NCBI GenBank assembly: GCA_009733575.1
Contig: ML769517.1
Span: forward strand, 115,262-179,261
Origin: Gymnopus androsaceus JB14
Taxonomy: Eukaryota > Basidiomycota > Agaricomycetes > Agaricales > Omphalotaceae
Reading direction: 5' to 3'
DNA: 64,000 nt
Within the stretch, counting starts at the first letter, position 1. Each line of letters starts with the position of its first letter. A model generated the notes under the pieces. That model saw only the letters and a program-made list of their open reading frames with translations, did not search any database and was not told the origin of the DNA. The position numbers were made by a program, and so were the translations under genes. This document shows, piece by piece, positions 9,560 through 20,204 of the stretch.

Positions 9560-10153
9560 TATGGAGTCAACATGTATGACATCACATCCAGGACTTGTCT
9601 TCCTTTGTTGTCCATATCAGGTTCAACAGCCCACATTCCTGTGGTATCACAAGGACCATCCCCTCTGAGAACCAATGTACTAATGCGCAGGGGTATTCCA
9701 CATTCTTGTATTGGAACTGGAAGAAGAGAAAAATGCATGCAGCATGGAGCCCTTTGAACCCAGGTGACTCAAGGTCTTTTGAGACAAACACATAATCTTG
9801 GCACACAGGTCTGCCCTTCCACAATTGTACAGAATGGATCCGTTCCCAATGTGTCCCACCAACTCCTGAAAGGTTGCTTGGTGCAAAGGAAATAGCTTGC
9901 ATGGAAGGAAAGACCTTCATTCAAGCAGGAGCTGGAGGGCATAAGTCAATATCAACAATTGAGGAATCTTCGCACTCCAGATGTTCAATCCCATAAAGTA
10001 CTGCCGGATGAGCTTTAGGAGTGTAAGCTGTTGTGTGTGAGCAGCGAGAGCTCCGAGTAGCTTTGGATATCCTTGAACTATTAGAAATATATTAGCATAA
10101 TCATGAGTCACAACAAGGCAAGAGTGCACACAAGAGAACAGTCTTTGTGCCAA
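9560..10153 (-). pseudogene. Plavaka-type (CACTA-like) transposase, C-terminal remnant
   Basis: The minus strand contains the conserved tail of agaricomycete Plavaka transposases in order: APSNLSGVGG, ERI, GRPVCQDYVFV, LESPGFKGLH, FFQF, VEYPCALVHWFS, then in another frame TTGMWAVEPD. A frameshift after HWFS (about 9640) is required, and an upstream exon (9917-10153) joins through a small intron. The N-terminal catalytic part is absent. The bases beyond the C-terminal end are interrupted by the tRNA-like unit. Confidence 0.65.
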
Positions 10154-10629
10154 TATGTTTGATAGACCGAGTCCAAAGTAGGGGTTTGATTGGACAACAG
10201 AACATTATTTCTAGTAGTGCTTGGCTCAAGTACTAGTGTCAACAGCTTGGTAGCTTAGCCGGTTTTCAATAAGTATAGTCGGTGCCTCAGAATGAGTTGC
10301 AATCGCCAACTAATGCATTTGCATTTGTATATTGTGATGGTACCTATAGTCTGAGAGAGTTTATTGCGGGCAATGATGAAATGGAGCAGCTAGCATGAAC
10401 CTTAGATGCCATAGACACTACAGACGGGCCTCATGTTAACAATGCCCCAGCCCATCTGTATTCATCTGGGACAGTAATCATTTAACCAGTCAACCTAGGT
10501 TCAATGATGTGAAGAGGGAACCAAGACCATGTCTGTTTGTATTGTGAGTCTGTGAACATAGCTCAGCACATACTGTTGCCTGGCTAAGCTGCATCTTTCC
10601 AGCTCCCTCCGTTACACTCAGTACTAGTT

Positions 10630-10937
10630 TTGAACCCAAAAGCAGTCCAGATGTATTTGTTAGTCTGCATTGATGGTACCTCGAACAATTTTGGCACAAG
10701 GGTTAGTTTCTGCTGGCCATTGAATGACATAGTTCATGTCATTGAAGGACATGCAAGCTGGGTCCACTCTGTAGTATACAGCCACAAATTACCTTGCATA
10801 TGGGCTGCAGGAGCTTTTCATCCTCAGAGGTCATACAGATCCAGTTGAGTCTGGCATTCTCTCCAAATTCTAACAGAGCTATCTCAGTCTCGCTTGAAGG
10901 TATAGCCTGCATTTTTGATATGACAGATAAGTGGGAG
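10630..10937 (+). pseudogene. Shrunken DUF2235-WD40 copy
   Basis: Three short blocks from opposite ends of the DUF2235/WD40 gene next door are fused here. LLVCIDGTSNNFG matches the N-terminal LVVCINGTSNKFG of the 11434 gene. IVHVIEGHASWVHSVVYS matches a WD repeat at 15271 onward. FSPNSNRAISVSLEGIA plus the following Asp-Met-Thr tract matches the C-terminal repeat at 15440-15540. Almost 4 kb of intervening gene is missing. A palindromic insertion follows at 10938. Confidence 0.65.
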
Positions 10938-11271
10938 AATGGACCCCTGATAATGGTGGGTGCGTGCATTTCCCAGTTGGGTTGAAAAGGTCCGCCATAG
11001 GCAGAAACTCACACTCAAATTTTGGTCAAATTTCAGTCAAAATGGAGTAAATCTCTTAATGACGGACAGTGATGGACTAGACTATTATATTTACAAGCGT
11101 GCCAGGGCCGCCCAGATACAAACCATAGGTAAAATTTTGGTCAAAAATTGGGACTTAGGGCGAACCTACTTTGCAAATTTGGTCAAATTTGGCCCAAAAT
11201 GGTTGGGTCAAAAATGACCCCATTTGAAGGGTGCCAAAAATAGGTTTACCACCCATTATCAGGGGTCCATT
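10938..11271. mobile_element. Palindromic-ended insertion (MITE-like), 334 bp
   Basis: Ends AATGGACCCCTGATAATGG and its complement (about 19 bp). The interior repeats CAAATTTTGGTCAAA-like strings in both orientations. It sits exactly where the WD40-like reading of the shrunken copy stops. No target duplication is obvious. Confidence 0.55.
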
Positions 11272-11433
11272 GATAGGCCATCTGTTCTCAAAACTGCTCA
11301 AGGCTGACACTCTGAATGGATACGCAAGTACACACAAGCCAAAGGATTCAATTCCTATATGTAAGATGAATTAATCTATGTGTTTATCGCCGTTGTCCTC
11401 GCACCCTAGCTGGCTTGATAAACTCAGCCTCCT

Positions 11434-13506
11434 ATGAGCACTCTTGCTTCACCAACAATCATATTTGCAACTGTTGTCAATCCCGATTTCGAAAATATGC
11501 CCAACGAACTGCTGAATGTAACTAATGACAATGATCGGGGTGGATCCTGTAAATGTGGCACCAAGAGAAACTTGGTGGTCTGCATCAATGGCACTTCAAA
11601 TAAATTTGGGCCAAGGGTTTTTCAAGCTTCTGCCATCTAGCAGTGAATTTTAACTAATTGTGTCTCTAGAATCGTGAAAGATGATGGGCAGCTCACATTC
11701 TACAACAGTGGGATTGGGATGTACGCCAAGCCTTCCTGGAAGTTGCTGAGCTACTTTGAACAGGTCATAGTTAGCAATTTTGACCTAATGCTTGCCCTGT
11801 ATGTTCATTTGCCTCTAATTAGAAAGCCTACTGACATATAATGTCTCAACTGTAGGAGATTCGAAACAATTCTTTTGGATGCATACTGTTGGCTGTCTGA
11901 GATGTACAAACCTGGGGATTGTATTTTTCTTTTTGGTAATATACCACCTCCTAACCATGAGATCATTCATTGAGCTGAACAATGCTCAGGCTTTTCTTGA
12001 GGCGCCTACCAGGTTCACACTCTGGCAGGAATGATTGAGAAGGTAAGAGGTGCAAAATCACCATAGTGCATGACTGAGTCAGAATTGTAGGTTGGGTTAA
12101 TTCACAAGGGAAACGCAGCATAGATACCCTTGTGTGTAGCCTCCACGTCATCCTTCTTCATATGTACTGAGATATGCATAGTGCCTATGAGCTATATGCT
12201 CAGTTTACAGACAGTCAGCCCCCAGAACCGAAAGAAGATTCTCGAGAATATATGCCTTGGCGATTCAAGAATACTTTTTCAAGAAAAAATGTTAAAGTTC
12301 ACTTTGTGGGTGCATGGTAGGTTGTGAAGCTCTGGAGAAAATTGATCTAAATTCTGATTATGGTTTAACAGGGATACAGTATTGTCTATAGGATTTGTTA
12401 GGCCCACGAAAGACCTCCCTTTGACAACATCTGGCATGAAACATGTATGCTATTTCCGCCATGCGCTTGCACTTGATGAACGCCGTGTCAAATTCTTGCC
12501 TGAATACATATATGGAGGTGCATCACAGCCTAAGGAAACTCCAGAGTTCAAGGAGCAGCCTTTGAAAGTACCTACAGTTCCCCAAATCAAAGAACCATTG
12601 GATACGTATGTTTCTGTATCAATGATAGTGTATACTTCTTACTTTCATTCCAGGGATGACCCGGGAGCAGTGGATACAAAGAAGATCAGCTCTTTATCTT
12701 CTGAAAGACCAAAGATAAAGGAAGTCTGGTTTGCAGGCACATTCAGACATGTAAGTTTCAGATCTTTGCATGCATTTCTCCTTGATTTGTAATTGCCTAT
12801 ATAGCGGTGGAGGTAACGAAGTCAAGAATGGCCTCACTTCATATGGACCAGCCTTACAATGGATGATACTGGAGGCCATACTTGCTGGTCTTCATGTGGA
12901 GCCTTTAAGCCCTAGCACTGGGAAGGCCAATGCTGCTAAGAATATTAATGAGTCGTTAACAGGGGTTTGGTGGATATTCGAGGTTTTTCCTATCAGATGG
13001 TTATCATACAAGGATTCAAAAGACACAACTCATTGGTATGTCTATCCAAATGTGTCTTTATTTGCTATTGCTTATGGTCCTTGCTGCTCAATGCAGCCCC
13101 CATATGGGTGCTCCACGGCAAGTTGTAGAAGGCCAGTGGATACATGAATTGGCCTATTTGGACACTGTCCCATTCAAAGCCCATTTACCTTCAAACTGGC
13201 AGGAAAATACCAAAATTGAGAAGGACCTGTATAACAGAGTCCAAGGAAATTTGATGCCACTTTCCACTTTTGCAGAAGCCTCAAATCAAGGCAGAACACT
13301 TCATTTCCAATTTAAATGTTCTGGTTGAAATATCCTCCTCGTGTGAGTCTTTGTTAATTCATCATTCTTACTACAAGCTAAATTTTTCCATTTCTTCAGT
13401 GCAAGGACTTGTTTCTTTGGACCAGACTGAGAACTCTGTGCAGGATTTGTACTCCATCTTAGCTAATATCACTGCTGATACTTCATTGGACATTCAAGAA
13501 TGGTAG
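11434..13506 (+). pseudogene. DUF2235 (Tle1-like alpha/beta hydrolase) gene, broken
   Basis: DUF2235 proteins are alpha/beta-hydrolase-fold enzymes related to T6SS Tle1 phospholipases and are often joined to WD40 repeats in agaricomycetes. Seen here through several small introns: LVVCINGTSNKFG, then RIVKDDGQLTFYNSGIGMYA, LLDAYCWLSEMYKPGD and IFLFGFS, then QVHTLAGMIEKVGLIHKGN, YELYAQFTD, VRPTKDLPLTTSGMKH, KIKEVWFAGTFRHV and the C-terminal helical part. Two nonsense codons break it. TGA at 11998-12000 replaces the Arg after the nucleophile-elbow Ser (GFS*G). TAG at 12121-12123 lies in the following exon. The usual Asn-Thr-Asn-Val segment after the GTSN motif is also missing. Splice sites otherwise still fit. 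Confidence 0.7.
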
Positions 13507-13568
13507 TTGAAAGCAGTGCATCTCACCATCGCCATCCTGTTAAAATTCCATGAGGGGTGGATCTATAA

Positions 13569-14104
13569 GCGCGCCTCTCACAAGATGCCCCAAGGGGTGT
13601 TCAAAAAAATAAGCGCTGACATGACCTTGGGGGGGGGGGGGGGTCTGAGAATTCCTTATGGCCGAAAAAATTTTCATACTATTGAGGCTCTAGGGGGCGT
13701 TTTAGGTTAATTCAACTACTGAAATAAGGCTATAAAAACTATTTAAAGCACTCAACATCTCAAATCTCCCTGAAAAACATGGATTCTATAGGATATGATG
13801 CATTTTAGTACCAATTTAGCACCTCCATCAAAAAATATTGTCAATGCAAGTGCACTTACACCAGGTTGAATTGAACTTAGATGAACTGCTGTGTATTAAT
13901 TGCCTCTGAAAAAGTTGTCTAAAGGTGCAAAGGAGAAAAAATTGTTATGTAATACAAATTTGAAGTTGGAAACCCTCCGAAGTGTGGGAAAATTTTACTA
14001 TATATAGGCAGTGGAAGGGGGGGGGGCTTCATGAATCCTTATGACCCAAAACCAAGGTCATGTCAGGACTTAGTGGGTTGAACATCCCTTGAGATGCCCA
14101 CTGT
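13569..14104. mobile_element. Inverted-repeat element with long G tracts
   Basis: GATGCCCCAAGGGGTGTTCAA...GACATGACCTTGG at the left is matched in reverse by CCAAGGTCATGTC...TTGAACATCCCTTGAGATGCCC at the right. Each arm carries a G run, 15 G at about 13629 and 10 G at about 14017, both on the plus strand. There is no coding capacity. It separates the DUF2235 part from the WD40 part of the same gene-like region. Confidence 0.55.
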
Positions 14105-14229
14105 AATAACTGCCTTGCTCAGAAGTCCAATGCTAGATTATAGGGAGTGCGCAAAAAAGTTTTTACAGACCTACGGTACAGGTAGAATTATACTATCCTA
14201 GATATTTCTTCTTCCACTTCTCATACGCT

Positions 14230-15563
14230 TCTCATTGCAGCGCCGGAGATCTCAATTTTGCCCATGCTTCCCTTGCCCTGCAAATTCATCACAAGATTTT
14301 CAGCCTTTGCATCAATATCTCTGGACTGCAAATACATTGCCTTGTCCCACTCTAAAAGGTTCACTGTGTGGGATGTCACAACAGGCAAAGCTCTTGCTGA
14401 GCAATTAGACAAACATCCCGATAATGTCACTGTGCTTGCTGTTGCATTCTCCCCGGATGGTAACCAAATTGCTTCATGCTCAGATGACAAAAATGTGAGC
14501 ATATGGAATGTAGTGACAGGCCAGAGACTTCATGTCCTTGAAGGTCATGAAAGCAGCATCTCTTGTGTTGCTTATGATCCATTTAACACAAGAGTTGTCT
14601 CTGGCTCACATGACAACACAGTCCGTGTGTGGGATGTGGGAACCGAGCAGGAACTTTATGTCCTTCAAGGACATACAAGCTCAATCTGCTCTGTCTCATA
14701 CTCCCCAGATGGCAAAAAAAATCATCTTGGGCTTGGCAGACAATACAGTGCACATATGGGATGCGCAAATGGGACAAGCACCTGTTGGAATATCAAAGGT
14801 AAATATATCTTATCAACCTATACATGGAACACTTTCTCGTAGTCTCCACTTGTTTGTATCATCATCCCATGCACTCCACTACTATTGTCTCGCAGACTCC
14901 ACTTAGTCTCTCACCATATCCACTTGCTCTCTCGTAGTACCCACTTTGCCATATGCATAGTAGCCACAAGTATTCACGCAGTAGCCACTTGCCTGATATA
15001 TCATTTGTACATAGGACTGTATAAAGCCTAGTACCATACCCTGTAATAACACCGTCGTCCCCATCGATCTGTGTGATCGCTACTACTAAAGTCCTGTGTG
15101 GACTTACTGCTGCTACTTCCTATTTAGGAATATAACTCTAATAGCACCACATGTCCTTGAAGGGCATACTGATTCAGTGTTGTGTGTGGTGTTTTCAACA
15201 AATGGTACACAAATTGTCTCAGGTGCCCATGACCAGACAGTCCGTGTGTGGGATACATTCACAGGCAAGATAGTTCATGTCCTAGAAGGACATACAGGAT
15301 CAGTCTGGTCTGTGGTATACTCGGGAGACAACCACAAAATTGCCTCTGGCTCAGTTGACGGGACAGTTCATGTATGGGGTGCAAAAAGTGGGCAAGGACT
15401 TGATATCTTCAGGGGTCACACAGGTACAGTCTTGTCTGTGAGATTCTCTCCAGATTCTAGGAGACTTATCTCAGTCTCGGCCAATGGCATAGCCCATGCA
15501 TGGGATACAACTGAAGAGTGGAAGGATGGAAGATTTCTTGTAGAACCACAGAGCAAACTGTGA
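14230..15563 (+). pseudogene. WD40-repeat region, broken by frameshift and solo LTR
   Basis: Seven WD40 blades can be read. Four lie before the LTR, with strings such as FSPDGNQIASCSDDKNVSIW and VRVWDVGTEQEL. Three lie after it (VRVWDTFTGKIVHVLEGHTG, VHVWGAKSGQG, FSPDSRRLISVSANGIA), ending at a TGA at 15561-15563. A run of eight A near 14716 puts blade four out of frame; seven A would restore it. A 361 bp LTR (14783-15143) interrupts the next codons. With one base and the LTR set aside, the repeats read continuously. It is probably the C-terminal half of the DUF2235 gene upstream. Confidence 0.75.
14783..15143 (+). mobile_element. Solo LTR (Copia-like) with 5-bp target duplication GCACC
   Basis: Begins TGTTGGAATATC and ends CTCTAATA (a CA end changed to TA would explain the last bases). 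The flanks are GCACC at 14778-14782 and GCACC at 15144-15148. A TATA-like TGTATAAAG lies near 15018. Omitting the LTR and one GCACC joins GQAP to HVLEGHTDSV in frame, which proves the insertion point. Confidence 0.8.
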
Positions 15564-15569
15564 TTGACT

Positions 15570-15935
15570 CAATTAAACATTGTATCCATTACTTATGGGA
15601 AACTTATAGCATATTTACAGGGAGCGGATTTTCACATAAGTTTCATTTAAATTTTTTATTTACAAGGAACTTACAGGGAAAAACTTCTAGTAAGATTCCC
15701 ATAACATAGATTACTTACAGGAAAATTATAGAAGTCCTTTGTCACATAAGCTGCCTTCACTTACAAGAAACTGACGCCGGACGGGGATTCATTGTTCCCT
15801 GTAATATCTTTGTAAGATTGGAGACTGTAAATCTACATGTAAGTTTCCAGTAATTTATACTACTTGTGGACTGTGGTAAGGATAAAAACAACTTACAGGA
15901 AATTTACAGTAAAGTTTTTACCCAGTAATATGGAT
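15570..15935. mobile_element. Decayed element rich in CTTACAGG/CCTGTAAG motifs
   Basis: At least eight copies of ACTTACAGGAA-like strings in both orientations occur over about 360 bp. This is the pattern of subterminal transposase-binding repeats in non-autonomous DNA transposons. No clear terminal inverted repeat or target duplication could be fixed by eye. No gene is present from here to 16360. Confidence 0.4.
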
Positions 15936-16360
15936 TATTCTATCTGACAACCCCCCTGGGCCCTTGCTATGAAACAACCCTTGGTGGATCTATGAGGGGG
16001 ACAAAGGAGTTGAGGGAAAGGAAGGAACCAACCAACAATGAAGCCACTCATCACTACTCAATCATCCCCATTATGCACATACCAAGATTTAAAGAAGCAA
16101 TTTCTCAATCACAGGAAAAGGTCAAAGCTGGGTTTATCAGCCCAGAAAGGAAAATATTACCCTTTGAAATCAAAGTATATACAGGATGTCTCTGAAGATA
16201 GCAGTCAATCTACAATAATCAGAATTGGATCAAACATCTCCAACTCAAGGCAAACATTGGCGGGTTCTATAGGGTAAAAGCAAGACATCAAAGACGATGG
16301 CCAGAGTGTTCCCTCTGCTAAGATTGCTATACACAGTGACAAAAGATTTCCATAATTGCC

Positions 16361-17476
16361 TCACAGCTCCAACACATCATAAGTAAAAGTAGGAGGGTTC
16401 TTGTAAAACTCTTTAGCCAACTCTTCTATCGACGGAGGCTGATAATCGGGGTACAGCTCCCTCGCATCCAACGCGCCGTCCTTGACAGCATTCTCGACAG
16501 TGTTATCTCCACGAACATAAAGCGATTTGGCATAACCGTAAACGATGTTTCGACCGATTCTGGATTCGAGGTCTTCAGCAGAAACCTATAAATTCAGAAT
16601 AACGTCAGATCATCATGTCATTAAGCCCATTGCAAGTACATACCTTTGGATAGTCATCGAAATTCTCTCCGGAAACCTTTGTACCCAGCGCCCACCCCTC
16701 TTCAAGAGTCATCTCCCCGTCATATACTTGCACAGTCTTATTGAGGGTTCTGGGATCCACCACAATACGTTTGACAAACTCGCCTAGGCTTTGGTATGCA
16801 GTATGTGCGACTTTGACGTTACCTGTGCCAATAAACTCTTTGCCGCTGTGCTCCATTGGGCTGGATTTGACGCCGTGAGGATAGGGAAATATGAAGTTTG
16901 TCCACCATCCGACTTGTATGAATGTGTGTGGGATGCTGTTCTCGATGATGAAGTCCCGGATGGCGAGTTTCTGTTGACGGTCATAGTAGATATGTATAAG
17001 CAGATTGTAGAAGGAGCAAAAGGGACTCTCACTCACAACATCTTGCAAGAAAAACACCCCGCGAGGGATTTGTGGACCAAAGTCACTGGGCACCACGCGT
17101 TTAACGCCAGCCCGCTTCGCAGCGAGGAAAAGAGGCTTTTGGTCGACGAAAGGGAGCACAGTACAGATTACGATATCGATCCCTTGAAGGGCCTTTTCCA
17201 AATCTTGCGCCGTGCTTGTGACGAGGTCACCAGGGATGATTTCAACTCCTAGTGCTTCGAGTTGTTTCGTTTCGGGTTTGGATAGGGATGTAGGGCGAAC
17301 GAGGGCCTTTACTACCTGTTGTAAAAGGGGTCAGCATACTTACTCCGGCGATGAAGGAAGGGGGAAATGCAAACTCAAATACTCACGAGTTGATCAGAGG
17401 TAGCCAAGGCTTTCGCAATCATCAGACCGGTGTAGCCAGTCGCCCCGACTTGGAGGACAGTTTGTTTCGAAGGCAT
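16361..17476 (-). CDS. NmrA-like / isoflavone-reductase-like NAD(P)-binding protein
   Basis: Four exons, all joined in phase 0: 17476-17387, 17315-17037, 16970-16644 and 16585-16361, giving 306 aa. The introns have GTGAGT or GTATGT donors and CAG/TAG acceptors. The N-terminus carries the Rossmann dinucleotide motif VGATGYTG (residues 10-17). Later blocks typical of atypical short-chain dehydrogenases follow: [30 protein letters not shown] and [10 protein letters not shown]. Members are either redox sensors (NmrA) or reductases of aromatic substrates; the substrate cannot be told. No signal peptide, so cytosolic. The start was chosen because the dinucleotide motif follows at the usual distance. 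Confidence 0.9.
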
Positions 17477-17479
17477 AGT

Positions 17480-18554
17480 AGGTAAGTATGCTAGAGATGA
17501 GGGATTTCAAGGGATAAATCTTCCCCTTAAATAAGTTCAATGAAACAATGCCCGTGAAATCGGGTATTACTGTACCACTGTATCAGTAATATTTCGCATT
17601 CCCGAGTCGGGTGTCACCATTGTATCAGTAATATTCCGCAGTTCGAGTATTCAGTTGCCCTATTATTGGGTAATTAGTACGAAGTAATCAGCACGAAAGA
17701 GTGAAGTCTTGGTCAAGTACTTACAGTACCGTATTCTAGGTTCTAGCTTCGCAGGCAAAGCCCACTCGAGTTCGAGCTCGAGTCTCGTAGATATGAGTGA
17801 GAGGAGTTGCTTTCGAAGGCGGAGAAGCAATGCTGCACTGGGTCCATGACACAGTCTAACCGTCCAATGGTCAACCATCACTAAGATTATTGGAAGGCGG
17901 AAGGCTATGGTGTCGAACAAGACGCGTTGTGAAATGCTGACGATTATGAACAACCGATCCGCCAAAGTGGTACCGTAGGATCTTCGTCGCTGCATGCAAT
18001 CATGTGGAAGCTGAGGACTCAGGAGATTCTGATTCACGTGGGACGCGAGAAAACCAAAAACGTGAGCGACGGCGCTAATTATTAATAAGCAACAAATGCT
18101 TCGCTTCTACGAGTTAGAGTGCAGAGCTCTTAGGTCCACATCTATATCCTGCTGCTGCTGCGATACCTAGTGAGTAATGGTTTCTGTTTCGTTTTATTTC
18201 GTTTTACTATTCTCGAAACTCGAGAGTCGAGTCTACTATATGGAATTTAACATGCATTGCGTTTGCCGAACGACTCAGAGAATGAGAACGATTTCAACTG
18301 ACACGGCCTTCCCTTCACAGGCTCATTACCACCGTTACAACATAGTAATACTGCTACTATGCTAGGTCGAGGACCAAGGACTCGAGCCTTTAGCCCCGTC
18401 TCCCTCTTACAACCACGAATGACCGTGAACCACGTCTTTTGCTAGTCTTTTGGCTGCACAAATAATCCTACCCAACATGCTATCCGTAATCCTCCTTTTT
18501 TCCACCCTTTCTTCTTTCCCAATTTGAGCCCAAACGATAGTCCGGACATTCCGC
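17480..18554. other. Intergenic; diverged direct repeat in NmrA upstream region
   Basis: At 17560-17640 a unit containing CACTGTATCAGTAATATTTCG is repeated as CATTGTATCAGTAATATTCCG. The rest shows no gene. This is the shared 5' side of the NmrA-like gene and the AA9 remnant. Confidence 0.35.
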
Positions 18555-19030
18555 TACGCAATGTGGGTCCGATGCAAACCTACATGACCTCCTGTGGCTC
18601 CCGAGTCCCAGCCCTGCAATTCAACGCCTCCTCCGCCTCTTGGTTTGAAATCCAATAAAAAGGACTGGCAACACCTGGTTCATGTCTTTCATGAATTCTG
18701 GTGCTCCATCCAACCTCACTATCCTTTCGAAAATCGCACCAGGGAACTATATCATCCGACATGAGCTCATTGCGTCACAGATCGCGAGCGGAAGGAGGAG
18801 CAGAGGGCAGAATTGGGAATAGTGTTGGAAAATGAGACGGCGATGCTTCCTGGCGTGTATAGCAAGACTCATTCGGGTATTCTTATCGATGTGCGTGTCC
18901 TGTTTCTGCTTTCGGTTGGCGCTGGGCTCTGATGTAATATGCTAACTGCAATCTCTACTACAGTCCACGACGATGTTACTGCCGTTTATGCACCCTGGTC
19001 CTGCTATAGCTGCGTTTATGTCTGGTAACA
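18555..19030 (+). pseudogene. AA9 (GH61) lytic polysaccharide monooxygenase remnant
   Basis: AA9 enzymes are secreted copper monooxygenases that cut cellulose. The plus strand reads NVGPMQTYMTSCGSRVPAL, QFNASSASWFEI, then in another frame SNLTILSKIAPGNYIIRHEL (the strongly conserved GNY.(I/L)RHE block), then LPGVYSKTHSGILIDV and PGPAI near the C-terminus. The N-terminal His that holds the copper and the first half of the domain are absent, an in-frame TAA follows the FEI block, and the pieces lie in different frames. It is a dead fragment 5 kb upstream of the GH115 gene. Confidence 0.6.
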
Positions 19031-20204
19031 CGGATTTTGTACACCACGTCTACCAACACCTCTTCTGGTGTGCATGGTCATGCTCCTGGAATGCCTCAAA
19101 TGCATCTTTCGCCTCGAGTAGCAAAAACAGCTGTATCTGTCTTCAGCCTCATCCGCTTCAACATCGTCGTTTGGGTTTAGCGCTGCTGGTTCGTCTATAC
19201 GGAAGGTCTAGCACTTGGACTCCCTAGCCGATTATGTTCTCAGTGGAGGCCTACTAAACCCCTTCGATGCCTCATCCAACAACCCACCTTCAGCTTCTTG
19301 AACCCCAGCACTTACTGGTGCTCCGTCAATGTCTTTGTTTGCGTCGATGCCGATATATGTAGGATATTCCCTGCTCAGATTGGAATGGGTGTGAGTGGGA
19401 TGGATTCCGGAGTTGGATTGGGGGGAGGAGGCCCATGTCTTATCGTGCGCCTGATACCACCTATCGCTCATCCTTTCGTGCCAAGATAAATATTGTCACT
19501 TCTACTACTTCGACTGTGTCTTTGGCCACGACACTTACGCCCGTTGGTGGTACTAAGCCCATATGCCCGTCGTGTCGAGTGCGTCGGAGCCTGTGAACAT
19601 CGACGCCGGTAGCTAGTCTAACGGTGTCGGTATTGGCGCCTGCTTAGCCTCTTGGGCAACCTTTGGTCATCCATACACACATCCCTATCTGAGGCCGATT
19701 TCAATCCTCAGGAGTCAAGTTGAGGTGTGCAGGAGTGGGAGTCGGTTGCGAGCGACTCGAGCCTGGACACGGACACGAGATCTGGATGGGGCCTTGGGGG
19801 GACCGTTGTAATATGGGCAGTGAACCACAACTGGATTCTACCCTCTGCGACTTCTCTACCTCGGTTTGACGCGTCCATTAATCATGAGCGTTTTTTTGGT
19901 GACAGGTTAGGCCGGGTTGGGGTTCGTTAGTATTGCGGACAGAGTTTTGTCGTATTGGTTAGCGCGGTTAGGGTGCGTGCAAAGCATGCTATTAGGGCTA
20001 GACGTCCAGCAACTCCATTGAAGTACTTGAAGGCTAGGAGCGATACTAATAATTCTTGCAAAATTGAATACTGGACTCGGAGACCTTGAGCAAGTTGGAT
20101 ATCTTATCTTCCTAATTCGTACAATCAGTCATGTGGCGTTATCTGACGTACCCAAAGAGGAAAGAGCTTGTTCGGGCCCAAAAACCTTTTTTTTCGTGTC
20201 GTTC
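19031..20204. other. Intergenic region, no gene recognised
   Basis: Only short frames; some Ser/Pro-like coding after 19031 could be the decayed linker of the AA9 remnant. Moderately GC-rich. The MYND gene promoter should lie at the right end. Confidence 0.3.

Noticed and set aside
11434..15563. A live DUF2235-WD40 defence effector as the novel system
   Set aside because: Two nonsense codons, a frameshift and a solo LTR show that this copy is dead, and the architecture is already common in agaricomycetes.
20064..20204. Open N-terminal extension of the MYND gene
   Set aside because: The frame begins at TTG with no ATG before 20205, and the extra residues show no conserved character.
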